Source: Pseudomonadota bacterium
Lineage (GTDB): Bacteria > Pseudomonadota > Alphaproteobacteria > Rhizobiales > Xanthobacteraceae
Length of the DNA: 64,000 bases
Direction: 5' to 3'
NCBI GenBank assembly: GCA_023435725.1
Contig: JAEYRD010000044.1
Span: 43,611-107,610 of the forward strand
Under the pieces are notes generated by a model. That model did no database searches. It was not told the origin of the DNA and saw nothing but the letters and a program-made list of their open reading frames with translations. The position numbers and the translations under genes were made by a program. This document shows positions 26,341 to 34,160 of this stretch, in pieces (positions within the stretch are counted from its first letter, which is position 1; the number at the start of each line of letters is the position of its first letter).

Positions 26341-27522
26341 ATGCCCTTACCCTCATGTTCGACTGACGTGCCCAACCCTTCCGATCGCTGGCTGAAGAGG
26401 ACAGGCGTCCGCCTGATTGGGTCCCTCGTTTTGGCGTGCAGCCTGGCACTCTCCGCCTGCACCTCCCTGCCCCGCACGCCCTATACGGCCGCCGATGCCA
26501 GCACCTCGCGCGTGCTCGATATCGACGGATTGCGCCGCTACGCCGACGAGCCCGTCACGAAATTCAGCTTCGAGAAGGACACCAGCACAGCGGCCAAGAG
26601 CTACCTGGCGCTTTCAGGCGGCGGCGCCGACGGGGCTTACGGCGTCGGCGTGCTGAACGGCTGGACCGCGGCCGGCACCCGCCCCACCTTCTCGGTCGTC
26701 TCGGGCGTGAGCACCGGCGGCTTGATCGCGCCCTTTGCGTTCCTCGGCTCGCAATACGACGACACGCTGCGGGAGGTCTACACCAGCGGCATCGCCGAGA
26801 GCCTGCTGAACGATCCCAGCATCATGCGCGTGCTGTTCGGATCCGGCCTGTTCGGCAACACGCGGCTGCGCGAGCTTGTCGCCCGCTATGTCGGACCTGA
26901 GATCATGGCCCAGGTCGCGCGCGAGAATGCCAGGGGCCGGAAGCTGCTGGTGGTGACGACCGATCTCGACACGCAGCGGACCGCGATCTGGGACATGGGC
27001 AAGATCGCTGCGGTCGGAACACCCGAAGCGCTAAAACTGTTTCGCGACGTGATGGCGGCTTCCGCCAGCATCCCGCTGGTATTTCCGCCCATCATGATCG
27101 ACGCCGAAGGCCAGGGCCGCAGATTTCAGGAGATGCATGTCGACGGCGGCGTCACGGCGCCGGTGCTGACGCTGCCGGAAGCCCTGCTCTCCCAGGACCG
27201 CTTGCCGGGCAACGCGCGGATGAACATCTACATCCTCGTCAACAAGAAGATCGAACGCAATTTCGAGCTCGTGTCCAACGGCACCATCGACGTTGCCTCA
27301 CGCAGCCTGTCGTCGATCACGCAGTCGCAGACGCGCTCGATCATCTTCTCGACCTATGATTTCGCCAAGCGCAACCACCTGGGCTTCCACCTCTCCTACA
27401 TCGCGCGGGATTATCCGGCGCCTCCCTCGGAAGGGTTCGACACCGCCTATATGCGGGCGCTGTATCAGTACGGATATGAGAAGGCGGCAGCGGGCCAGGC
27501 GTGGACATCGATGCTGCCGTGA
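26341..27522 (+). CDS. Patatin-like phospholipase, lipoprotein
   Basis: The 393-residue product has a lipoprotein signal with the lipobox LALSAC near residue 41, so it is probably anchored at a membrane surface. The patatin domain follows: oxyanion loop GGGADGAYG near residue 93, nucleophile elbow GVSTGG with Ser124, and the catalytic Asp268 in DGG. It would hydrolyse acyl esters of phospholipids or other lipids. The chosen ATG is 75 bases after the operator at 26246; GTG 26368 is an alternative start. A TetR regulator gene follows 98 bases downstream. Confidence 0.88.
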   Translation: MPLPSCSTDVPNPSDRWLKRTGVRLIGSLVLACSLALSACTSLPRTPYTAADASTSRVLDIDGLRRYADEPVTKFSFEKDTSTAAKSYLALSGGGADGAYGVGVLNGWTAAGTRPTFSVVSGVSTGGLIAPFAFLGSQYDDTLREVYTSGIAESLLNDPSIMRVLFGSGLFGNTRLRELVARYVGPEIMAQVARENARGRKLLVVTTDLDTQRTAIWDMGKIAAVGTPEALKLFRDVMAASASIPLVFPPIMIDAEGQGRRFQEMHVDGGVTAPVLTLPEALLSQDRLPGNARMNIYILVNKKIERNFELVSNGTIDVASRSLSSITQSQTRSIIFSTYDFAKRNHLGFHLSYIARDYPAPPSEGFDTAYMRALYQYGYEKAAAGQAWTSMLP

Positions 27523-27620
27523 AGCTTCGTGACGGAACGACGCCTTGCTGAAACCGTTGACGATACGGCCAATTCGGCCAGATTCGCGATGACGCCTCCG
27601 CTCCTGCGCGATATAGAGCA

Positions 27621-28403
27621 ATGACGACCATCGGAACTGCGCAGGGATCACTGGGCATGGGATTGACTGCGACCAGGACAAGATCGGCAGCGCCACGGCG
27701 CGAGGTGCCGAAATCGCGCGGCGGCCGGCCGACGAAAACGGCCGCGATCGAGCGCGACCAGAGGCTGATCGAGGTCGCCACGCGCCTGTTCCTGGATCGC
27801 GGCTTCGATGCGACCTCGCTCGATGCGGTCGCGGAGGCGGCCCGGGTCAGCAAGCCCACCGTCTATTCCCGCTATGGCGACAAGCGCGGCCTGTTTGCCG
27901 CCGTGCTCCGGCGCGAAATCGAGCGTTGGCTTGCGCCCCTGTCGGCTGCGGCGGAAACGCAGCTCGGCAGTGACGCGGACATCTCTGTCGAGCAGCGGCT
28001 GGTCGAGATCGGGCGCGAGATGCTCACTTTCACCTGCGGACCCGACGCCGTCGCCTTCAGCCGCATGATGACGTCACAGGCCATAAACTTCCCCGACGTC
28101 GCCAAGCTCGGCAAGGAGGAAGGCTGGCTCAAGGCTGTCGCCACCACGGCGCGCTTCTTCGATCATCTGGTGGCGCAAGGCGCCCTCGACGTCGACGACA
28201 CCACCATCGCGGCGGAAGTGTTTCTCGATGTCGTTGTCGGCCACAACCATCGCCTGGCAACGTTTGGAACCGCGCCGGAAATCAAGGCTGCCGAAAAACG
28301 AATGCGCGCGGCGATCAAGCTGTTCCTCGCCGGTGCGCTGGGACCTGCGGATCGCGTCCAGAACGCCGCCAGGAGCACGCAGCGGCGGCGCCCGTCCCGC
28401 TGA
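27621..28403 (+). CDS. TetR/AcrR family transcriptional regulator
   Basis: The 260-residue protein has a basic, glycine-containing leader (KSRGGRPTKTAA) and a TetR helix-turn-helix (about residues 58-85: FDATSLDAVAEAARVSKPTVY), then an AefR-type effector domain with a FSRMMTSQ segment. It lies between the patatin lipoprotein gene and the PepSY gene. Both of these are preceded by the same 19-bp palindrome, so it probably represses both, releasing them on binding an unknown ligand. Upstream of its own start there is only a half-site-like CGATACGG near 27580. Confidence 0.9.
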   Translation: MTTIGTAQGSLGMGLTATRTRSAAPRREVPKSRGGRPTKTAAIERDQRLIEVATRLFLDRGFDATSLDAVAEAARVSKPTVYSRYGDKRGLFAAVLRREIERWLAPLSAAAETQLGSDADISVEQRLVEIGREMLTFTCGPDAVAFSRMMTSQAINFPDVAKLGKEEGWLKAVATTARFFDHLVAQGALDVDDTTIAAEVFLDVVVGHNHRLATFGTAPEIKAAEKRMRAAIKLFLAGALGPADRVQNAARSTQRRRPSR

Positions 28404-28451
28404 CAATTCCGTGAAGTTGCGATCTATCCCCAACGGGGTCACGCCCCGTCA

Positions 28452-28482
28452 TTGACCAAAATAAAACGATACGGTATGGTTT
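28452..28482 (+). promoter_or_regulatory. Promoter with overlapping TetR-type operator, upstream of the PepSY gene
   Basis: TTGACC (28452-28457) and TATGGT (28475-28480) are separated by 17 bases. The palindrome AAACGATACGGTATGGTTT (28464-28482) covers the spacer and the -10 element. Eight of nine base pairs match across a single central base. A bound dimer would block RNA polymerase. The same motif occurs at 26247. Confidence 0.65.
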
Positions 28483-28494
28483 AATTATAGAGCG

Positions 28495-28662
28495 ATGCGG
28501 ACCGCTTTTTTTCACCAGCCCCAAGAGAGGTCCGTACCGCTTCGATCGCCGCGGCGGGTACAGCCCGTTGCGGCGCTCCCGCGGCCGGCCAATGCCCAAG
28601 GTCGGCCGCGTCTTCTTTCGGATGATCAGGCCCCGCGCGCCGGCCAGAGGTTTCGAGCATGA
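28495..28662 (+). CDS. Possible 55-residue ORF coupled to the PepSY gene
   Basis: An ATG 14 bases after the -10 element opens a 55-codon frame whose TGA overlaps the next start codon as ATGA. That is the arrangement of translational coupling. The product is Arg/Pro-rich (RSVPLRSPRRVQPVAALPRP) with no family or membrane segment, and it has no strong ribosome site. It may be a leader ORF that controls PepSY translation, or chance. Confidence 0.3.
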   Translation: MRTAFFHQPQERSVPLRSPRRVQPVAALPRPANAQGRPRLLSDDQAPRAGQRFRA

Positions 28663-29261
28663 AGACGGCCAAACGACATCTCTCGCAGTTGCTTGGAATC
28701 GCGCTGTCCGCGCTCCTCCTCGCAGGACCGGCGCGAGCGATCGTCAACACGGGTACGCCGACCGCCCTTCATGGCGAAACAGATGGTGATGCCGGGGCTG
28801 ATCGCCAGGCCGTCAGCCGCGAGATCGAGCGCTTCCGCAGCTCCTCGATCTCGATCAGCCAGGCCATGGCGATCGCCGAGGCCCGTCATGCCGGCGCCAC
28901 GACGGCTGATGTGAGTTTTGACGGAGCCTCCGGCGTGCCGGTCTACCGGGTGAAAACCCTGCACAACGACCGGATCTGGCGCCACACCATCAATGCCACA
29001 ACCGGCGAGCTCGTCGGCGGAGAAGCCGCCCTTCCCCTTGCCGAGCTCGACCTCGACGATCGCAGCAATCTCGCAGCGCTCGGGGCGATCAGGCACCGCC
29101 TCGCGGATGCCGTGCGCGTCGCCGAGCGCGCAGCCTCCGGCAAGGCGATCAGCGGCGGCCTCATCCGCGAACGCGGCCGGCTGAATTTCGCAATCGTCGT
29201 CATCAGCGGCGACGACCTCAAGGAGGTCATCCTCGAGCCGCCGGGCGCCCGGGCCAAGTAG
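28659..29261 (+). CDS. Secreted PepSY-domain protein
   Basis: The 200-residue product has a signal peptide (LLGIALSALLLAGPARA) and two PepSY-like halves, with SISISQAMAIAEARHAGATT near residue 65, YRVKTLHNDRIWRHTINATT near residue 100 and GNLAA-like alternation afterwards. PepSY domains bind or inhibit proteases and sense extracytoplasmic cargo. It is preceded by a TetR-type operator/promoter, and by an ORF whose stop overlaps its start. No partner kinase or protease gene is adjacent. It probably works in the periplasm. Confidence 0.75.
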   Translation: MKTAKRHLSQLLGIALSALLLAGPARAIVNTGTPTALHGETDGDAGADRQAVSREIERFRSSSISISQAMAIAEARHAGATTADVSFDGASGVPVYRVKTLHNDRIWRHTINATTGELVGGEAALPLAELDLDDRSNLAALGAIRHRLADAVRVAERAASGKAISGGLIRERGRLNFAIVVISGDDLKEVILEPPGARAK

Positions 29262-29302
29262 CGGCAAATCCCGCTTACGGCCACAATCCCGCCGGAAAGC
29301 CA

Positions 29303-29331
29303 TTGACGGACGCAGGACTCTCCCGCATAAG
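29303..29331 (+). promoter_or_regulatory. Candidate promoter for the asd leader
   Basis: TTGACG (29303-29308) and CATAAG (29326-29331) are spaced by 17 bases. The expected transcription start, about seven bases later, falls at or next to the ATG of the leader peptide at 29340, so the leader would be leaderless. This fits the absence of a ribosome site before it. Confidence 0.55.
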
Positions 29332-29339
29332 TCCCCGCC

Positions 29340-29411
29340 ATGTTCACGACCACCAAACGCACGACCAAAACCACCACGGCCTTCGGGGCCCGGGGAGGCG
29401 TGCGCGCGTAG
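29340..29411 (+). CDS. Threonine-rich leader peptide of asd
   Basis: The 23-codon frame begins MFTTTKRTTKTTT. It has eight Thr and two Lys in its first 13 residues and ends at TAG 29409. Aspartate-semialdehyde dehydrogenase feeds threonine, lysine and methionine synthesis, so a Thr-rich leader in front of asd is what ribosome-mediated attenuation needs. A hairpin with a T run follows 30 bases after its stop. There is no Shine-Dalgarno sequence, consistent with a leaderless start like that described for the Sinorhizobium trp leader. The mechanism is inferred, not shown. Confidence 0.65.
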   Translation: MFTTTKRTTKTTTAFGARGGVRA

Positions 29412-29440
29412 TCGTCGACTTAAACGCATCAGCTCTACCG

Positions 29441-29472
29441 AAGCCCCGCCCTCGATGGTCCGGGGCTTTTTT
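29441..29472 (+). terminator. Attenuator hairpin before asd
   Basis: AAGCCCCG pairs with CGGGGCTT around a 12-base loop, followed by a run of T. CGGGGC at 29384-29389, inside the leader codons, could instead pair with GCCCCG of the left arm and act as an antiterminator. A small GGCC-TTCG-GGCC-type hairpin (29378-29390) overlaps that segment. Confidence 0.65.
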
Positions 29473-29490
29473 GTTGCCTGAAACTCAACA

Positions 29491-29535
29491 GCATGATCCG
29501 GAAAAGTGGAACCCGGTTTTCCGACAAGATCATGC
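29491..29535. repeat. Dispersed GCATGATC...GATCATGC palindrome
   Basis: GCATGATC and GATCATGC form the outer arms, with GGAAAA and TTTTCC inside. I recall this sequence as a very common intergenic repeat in Bradyrhizobium genomes. It lies between the asd attenuator and the asd start, and a relative occurs at 11597. Confidence 0.65.
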
Positions 29536-29556
29536 TCAACTGAAATGGAGGACAAA

Positions 29557-30582
29557 GTGAGTAACGATCCCGTCGTCGCGATTGTCGGCGTCACCGGTGC
29601 GGTGGGCGCCGAATTCATCGCCACCATGGACAAGCGCGGCTTTCGCGTCGGCAAGCTCAAGGCGCTGGCGAGCGCCCGTTCGGCCGGCAAGACGGTGTCG
29701 TTCCGCGGCAAGGACGTCGTCATCGAGGAATTGACCGAGCGCGCCTTCGAAGGCGTCGACATCGCCCTGTTCTCCGCCGGCAGCGGCATCTCGAAGAAGT
29801 ACGCACCGATTGCGGTCAAGTCCGGCGCCGTCGTAGTCGACAACTCCTCCGCCTTCCGCATGGACCCGAACGTGCCGCTGGTGATCCCCGAGATCAACGC
29901 GAACCGTATCCGCGACCACAAGGGCATCATCGCGAACCCGAACTGCGCCGCGATCACCGCGCTGGTGCCGCTCTGGCCGATCCACCAGAAGAACCGCATC
30001 AAGCGCGTGATCATCTCGACCTACCAGGCGGCCTCCGGCGCCGGCGCTGCCGCGATGGACGAGCTCGTCGAGTCCACCCGCGCCAATCTCAACGGGCAAG
30101 TCTATACGCCCAAGGTGATGCCGCACCCCTACGCCTTCAATCTGTTCAACCACAACACCGCTGTCGATCCGGAGACCGGCTACAACGACGAAGAGACCAA
30201 GGTCATCAAGGAGACCCGCAAGATCTTCGAGGACGAGACGATCGCGGTCGGCGTCACCTGCGTCCGCGTGCCGGTGCTCCGCGCGCACTGCGAGGCCATC
30301 ACCTTCGAGTGCGAAAAGCCGATCAGCGAGGACCAGGTCCGCGCCATCATGGCGCAGGCGCCCGGCGTGAAGCTCGTCGACGATCGCGTGAAGAACTACT
30401 TCCCGATGCCGATCGACGCTTCGGGCCAGGACGACGTCCTGGTCGGCCGCATCCGCAAGGATCTCAGCGATCCCTCGGGGCATTCGATCTCGATGTTCGT
30501 CGCGGCGGATCAGCTCTTGAAGGGGGCGGCGCTGAACGCGGTCCAGATCGCCGAACTGCTGCCGCAGCGCGTGATGGCATAG
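29557..30582 (+). CDS. asd: Aspartate-semialdehyde dehydrogenase
   Basis: The 341-residue NADPH enzyme converts aspartyl phosphate to the semialdehyde at the branch to lysine, threonine and methionine. Its N-terminal Rossmann motif is VVAIVGVTGAVGAEF, and the catalytic cysteine lies in the IIANPNCAAITALVP segment near residue 130. ISTYQAASGAGAAAMDEL and the PIDASGQDDVLVGRIRKD end region are family-specific. GTG 29557 is chosen because GGAGG lies five bases before it; ATG 29545 in the same frame has no such site. The upstream region carries a leader peptide and attenuator. Confidence 0.93.
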   Translation: MSNDPVVAIVGVTGAVGAEFIATMDKRGFRVGKLKALASARSAGKTVSFRGKDVVIEELTERAFEGVDIALFSAGSGISKKYAPIAVKSGAVVVDNSSAFRMDPNVPLVIPEINANRIRDHKGIIANPNCAAITALVPLWPIHQKNRIKRVIISTYQAASGAGAAAMDELVESTRANLNGQVYTPKVMPHPYAFNLFNHNTAVDPETGYNDEETKVIKETRKIFEDETIAVGVTCVRVPVLRAHCEAITFECEKPISEDQVRAIMAQAPGVKLVDDRVKNYFPMPIDASGQDDVLVGRIRKDLSDPSGHSISMFVAADQLLKGAALNAVQIAELLPQRVMA

Positions 30583-30593
30583 AAGGGAAAAGC

Positions 30594-30712
30594 GTGGGTG
30601 GGCAAAGGCGCGCAAGCGCCGTGCCCACCACTCGTACCACGCATTCAAAGAAGATGGTGGGCACGCTTCCGCCTTCGCTCTTCGAGCTACGGCGGACAAG
30701 TCGCTTTGCCGC
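30594..30712. repeat. Dispersed intergenic repeat after asd
   Basis: GGTGGGCA-type arms face TGCCCACC (about 30597-30628). They are followed by a second copy starting GGTGGGCACGC and the CTTCGCTCTTCGAGCTACGG stretch. I recall both as common intergenic sequence in Bradyrhizobium. The first part may act as a terminator-like hairpin between convergent asd and queA. Confidence 0.55.
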
Positions 30713-30728
30713 CGTTACGGCGCCGGCG

Positions 30729-31802
30729 TTAGTCCCGTGTCCGGAACAGCAGGCACGCGTCCCCATACGAATAGAACCGGTAGCCATCCGCAATCGCATG
30801 CGCGTAGGCCCGCTTCATCGTGTCGAGCCCTGCGAACGCCGACACCAGCATGAACAGCGTCGAGCGCGGCAAGTGAAAATTGGTCAGGAGAATATCGACG
30901 AAGCGGAAGCGATAGCCGGGGGTGATGAAGATCGACGTCTCGGCCGCGAACGGCTGAACGGTGCCATCCTCGCTGGCGGCGCTTTCCAGCAGCCGCAATG
31001 ACGTCGTGCCGACGGCGATGATGCGGCCGCCGTTCTTCCGCGCGGAGTTGAGCCGCTCCGCCGTCTCGGCCGAGATCGTGCCCCACTCCGCATGCATCTT
31101 GTGGCCTTCGGTGTCGTCGACCTTCACCGGCAGGAACGTCCCCGCGCCGACATGCAGCGTGAGGCGGTTGATGCCGACGCCGCGCTCGCGTAGCGCCTGC
31201 TCCAGCGCAGGCGTGAAATGCAGGCCCGCGGTGGGAGCCGCGACCGCGCCTTCATTGGCGGCGAACATGGTCTGGTAGTCGGCAAGGTCCTGATCGTCAG
31301 GCGTACGCTTCGAGGCGATGTAGGGCGGCAGCGGCGGGCTGCCGAGATCGGCGATTGCCTGATCGAGCGCCGGACCGTGGAACGAGAATGACAGCGTCAC
31401 CTCGCCCTCCACGCCCTTGGCCTCGACCTCGGCGTCGAGATGGCCGAGCAGGCAGACCTTGCCTTCATTGCCGAAGCGGATGCGGTCGCCGGCGACGAGT
31501 TTCTTCGCAGGCTTCACCAGTGCCTGCCAGCGCGAACCGTCGAGCCGCTTGATCAGCGTCGCCTCGACCTTCGGCTCGGTCTCGCGGCCGATGCGGCGGC
31601 CTTTCAATTGCGCCGAAATCACCTTGGTGTCGTTGACGACGATCTGATCGCCCGCCTTCAGCCATTGCGGCAGGTCGGTGATGATCTGGTCGCGCAGTGC
31701 ACCTCTCTCCACGACCAGCAGCCGCGCGGAGTCGCGCGGGCTCGCCGGGCGCAGGGCGATGCGCTCGGCTGGCAGGTCGAAATCGAAGAGATCAGTGCGC
31801 AT
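30729..31802 (-). CDS. queA: S-adenosylmethionine:tRNA ribosyltransferase-isomerase
   Basis: The 357-residue enzyme adds the epoxycyclopentane part of queuosine, using the ribosyl group of SAM. It starts with RTDLFDFDLPAERIALRPA, and has VVNDTKVISAQLKGRR near residue 60, AAPTAGLHFTPALEQALRE near 205 and TNFHLPRSTLFMLVSAFAG near 310, all typical. ATG 31802 is preferred over TTG 31808. It ends a minus-strand group (coaD, periplasmic PPIase, small protein, PPIase, queA), separated from the PPIase gene by a 100-base repeat. Confidence 0.95.
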   Translation of the reverse strand: MRTDLFDFDLPAERIALRPASPRDSARLLVVERGALRDQIITDLPQWLKAGDQIVVNDTKVISAQLKGRRIGRETEPKVEATLIKRLDGSRWQALVKPAKKLVAGDRIRFGNEGKVCLLGHLDAEVEAKGVEGEVTLSFSFHGPALDQAIADLGSPPLPPYIASKRTPDDQDLADYQTMFAANEGAVAAPTAGLHFTPALEQALRERGVGINRLTLHVGAGTFLPVKVDDTEGHKMHAEWGTISAETAERLNSARKNGGRIIAVGTTSLRLLESAASEDGTVQPFAAETSIFITPGYRFRFVDILLTNFHLPRSTLFMLVSAFAGLDTMKRAYAHAIADGYRFYSYGDACLLFRTRD

Positions 31803-31829
31803 GGTCAAGTCTGGCGCAGCACAGCCAGG

Positions 31830-31930
31830 CCCTCATCCTGAGGAGCGCGGAACGCGCGTCTCGAAGGATGAAGGCCCGGTCTGTGGCCTCATGGTTCGAG
31901 ACGGCGCTGCGCGCCTCCTCACCATGAGGG
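31830..31930. repeat. Long inverted repeat between queA and the PPIase gene
   Basis: CCCTCATCCTGAGGAGCGCG begins the left end and CTCCTCACCATGAGGG closes the right end, giving an imperfect hairpin of about 100 bases with an inner GGCCTCATGGTTCGAGACG segment. I recall this as a common intergenic repeat in Bradyrhizobium and Rhodopseudomonas. It may form a stable RNA structure inside the operon. Confidence 0.65.
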
Positions 31931-31937
31931 AAAACGC

Positions 31938-32402
31938 TCACTCCTTGTCCGCCGCCATCCGCGCCTTGACGATCTTGTCGGGATTCTGCACGGGCTCGCC
32001 GCGCTTGATCTTGTCGACATTCTCCATGCCCTCGGTGACCTTGCCCCACACCGTGTACTGGTTGTCGAGGAAGCGGGCGTCGTCGAAGCAGATGAAGAAC
32101 TGGCTGTCGCCGGAATCGGGGCTCGCGGCGCGGGCCATCGAGGCGGTGCCGCGCACATGGGGCTCCTTGTTGAATTCGGCCTTCAGCTTCTTGCCGGAGC
32201 CGCCGGTGCCCGTGCCGTGCGGACAGCCGGTCTGCGCCATGAAGCCCTCGATCACGCGGTGGAACACGATGCCGTCGTAGAAGCCCTCGCGGACCAGCTC
32301 CTTGATGCGCGCGACATGGCCGGGCGCGAGATCGGGCCGCATCTCGATGGTGACGGGGCCCTGCGTGGTCTCGAGGATCAGGGTGTTTTCGGTGACGCTC
32401 AT
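31938..32402 (-). CDS. Peptidyl-prolyl cis-trans isomerase, cyclophilin type (cytoplasmic)
   Basis: The 154-residue cyclophilin speeds proline isomerisation. The catalytic region FYDGIVFHRVIEGFMAQTG lies near residue 45 (Arg and Phe present), SQFFICFDDARFLDNQYTVWG near 105. No signal peptide is present, so it is a PpiB-like cytoplasmic enzyme. Its ATG overlaps the stop of the upstream gene by four bases (ATGA), indicating translational coupling. It is followed by queA after a repeat. Confidence 0.92.
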   Translation of the reverse strand: MSVTENTLILETTQGPVTIEMRPDLAPGHVARIKELVREGFYDGIVFHRVIEGFMAQTGCPHGTGTGGSGKKLKAEFNKEPHVRGTASMARAASPDSGDSQFFICFDDARFLDNQYTVWGKVTEGMENVDKIKRGEPVQNPDKIVKARMAADKE

Positions 32403-32809
32403 GCTCGTCTCTCTTGCGTTGGGGGTGAAGTCTTCCGGCTGCGGAACTGGATCGCAAATGGACGTCCCGCGGCGGCGCCGGCCATTGCATCGGTAAATGG
32501 CATCGGCGTGCAACGTTGCAACGCCTCCATCACCGCGATCCGGTATTGCAGCCGGTCATTGTCCGAGGCCTCCGCGGATTCATAGGAAATCCTCGGATGA
32601 CCCAAAATGTTTCCGGACCGGTTAAAGCTCACGACGACGGTGATGTCGATAGGGCGAGCCTTGGCGGCCGGCGGCGGCTTCCAGCAGGTACGCAGATGCT
32701 GGAAGACGTCCTTGATGGTGTCGACCGGCGCGTCCTCGGCGGCTGCGCTGGAGACGCCGAGCAGCAGCGTCGCGGCAGCCAGCAGGAGCTTATTGCCGCT
32801 ACGCGCCAT
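32399..32809 (-). CDS. Secreted TonB-C-like protein between two cyclophilins
   Basis: The 136-residue product has a signal peptide (KLLLAAATLLLGVSSAAA). The mature part carries DITVVVSFNRSGNILGHPRI and AVMEALQRCTPMPF, the pattern of a short TonB C-terminal-like or energy-transducer-like domain. Two cysteines (RTCWKPP, QRCTPMP) may form a disulfide. It overlaps the cytoplasmic PPIase start by four bases and follows the periplasmic PPIase after eight bases, so the three are one transcript. Confidence 0.65.
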   Translation of the reverse strand: MARSGNKLLLAAATLLLGVSSAAAEDAPVDTIKDVFQHLRTCWKPPPAAKARPIDITVVVSFNRSGNILGHPRISYESAEASDNDRLQYRIAVMEALQRCTPMPFTDAMAGAAAGRPFAIQFRSRKTSPPTQERRA

Positions 32810-32817
32810 GGCCGCTC

Positions 32818-33381
32818 CTATTTGATGTCGGAAGCGACCTGCACCTTCACCATCTTGTCAGGATCGGTGACAGAGCCGCTTGCCGAGCCGGGCGGCGCCT
32901 TCTTCAGCTTGTCGACGACATCCATGCCCTGCACGACCTCGCCGATCACGGTGTACTGGCCGTCGAGGCTGCCACCGTCAGCGAACATGATGAAGAACTG
33001 CGAGTTGGCGCTGTCGACGCTGTCGCCGCGCCGGGCCATGCCGACGATGCCGCGCGCGAAATGCACCTTGGAGAATTCCTGCTTCAGGTTCGGATATTTC
33101 GAGCCGCCGGTGCCGTTGAAATTCTGGCCGTCGCCGGTCTGCGCCATGAAGCCGTCCATGACGCGATGGAACGGCACGTTGTTGTAGTAACCCTCACGCG
33201 CCAGCTGCTTGATACGCTCGGCATGCTGGGGCGCGAGATCATTGCGCAGCTTGATGACGATGCGGCCCTTGGTGGTGTCGATGACGATGGCGTTGGCCTT
33301 GTCGAGGTTGGCGGGCAGTTGCTGCGCCACCGCGGGCACCGCGAACACGAGCGCGGCAAGAACTGCGAGAATTCGGATCAT
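32818..33381 (-). CDS. Peptidyl-prolyl cis-trans isomerase, periplasmic cyclophilin
   Basis: The 187-residue protein begins with a signal peptide (MIRILAVLAALVFAVPAVAQ) and continues as a cyclophilin, with YYNNVPFHRVMDGFMAQTGD near residue 70 and NSQFFIMFADGGSLDGQYTV near 128. It would fold periplasmic proteins. It is paralogous to the cytoplasmic cyclophilin two genes further. The gene lies 36 bases after coaD on the same strand. Confidence 0.92.
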   Translation of the reverse strand: MIRILAVLAALVFAVPAVAQQLPANLDKANAIVIDTTKGRIVIKLRNDLAPQHAERIKQLAREGYYNNVPFHRVMDGFMAQTGDGQNFNGTGGSKYPNLKQEFSKVHFARGIVGMARRGDSVDSANSQFFIMFADGGSLDGQYTVIGEVVQGMDVVDKLKKAPPGSASGSVTDPDKMVKVQVASDIK

Positions 33382-33417
33382 GACAACTCCGGATCAGATA
33401 AAAGAAGAAGCGCGCCG

Positions 33418-33912
33418 TTAGGCGAATTTTGCCTTGAGCTGCACCGCAACCTGCGGCGGGACGAAGGCCGACACGTCGCCGCCCATGGCAGCGATCTGGC
33501 GCACCAAAGTGGCGGTGATCGGGCGGACCGCCGGAGAGGCCGGCAGGAAGACGGTTTGCACCTCTGGCGCCATGGTCCCGTTCATGCCGGCGAGCTGCAT
33601 CTCGTAGTCGAGATCGGTACCGTCGCGCAGGCCACGAACCATGATGGTGGCGCCGTGCTTGCGCGCCGCGGTCACCGCGAGATCGTCGTAGGTCACAGCT
33701 TCGAGGACGCAGCCGGCCTCGGCCGCCACTGGTCCGCAGACGTCGTGGAGCATCTTGAGGCGCTCCTCGGTCGAGAACAGCGGCTTCTTGCCGGGATGGA
33801 CCCCGATCGCAACCACCAGGCGGTCGCACAGGGAGACGCTGTTCCGGACCACGTCCAGATGGCCGTTGGTGATGGGGTCGAAGGAACCGGGGTAGAAGGC
33901 AATGCGGGGCAT
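33418..33912 (-). CDS. coaD: Phosphopantetheine adenylyltransferase
   Basis: The 164-residue enzyme performs the fourth step of coenzyme A synthesis. It has YPGSFDPITNGHLDVV at the start with the T/HxGH nucleotidyltransferase motif (NGHLD), the MVRGLRDGTDLDYEMQLAGMN segment near residue 88 and a late ITATLVRQIAAMGGDVS. Length and order are typical. It is the first gene of the coaD - ppi - small protein - ppi - queA group. No special regulator site was found upstream. Confidence 0.95.
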   Translation of the reverse strand: MPRIAFYPGSFDPITNGHLDVVRNSVSLCDRLVVAIGVHPGKKPLFSTEERLKMLHDVCGPVAAEAGCVLEAVTYDDLAVTAARKHGATIMVRGLRDGTDLDYEMQLAGMNGTMAPEVQTVFLPASPAVRPITATLVRQIAAMGGDVSAFVPPQVAVQLKAKFA

Positions 33913-34160
33913 GGCCCCGTCCTACCGCGCCCGGCCCGGCCCGGCAAGCCGGGCGGGTTCCCTGCCCGGCTTTCTGCAGAGCCGTGCCGGAATCCCGGGG
34001 ATTGTTTCGCGCCTGGGGCGGCGACGAAACAAAACGGAGAGTGAACGAAACCATTTCCCGCATCTGCGAAGACGTCCGGAAACTGGCCATGGTTACTGAT
34101 CCACCCAACGAATGACGGGCCGCACACTGGGCGTAGCGGCCGCATGACAAGGGACCGTCA

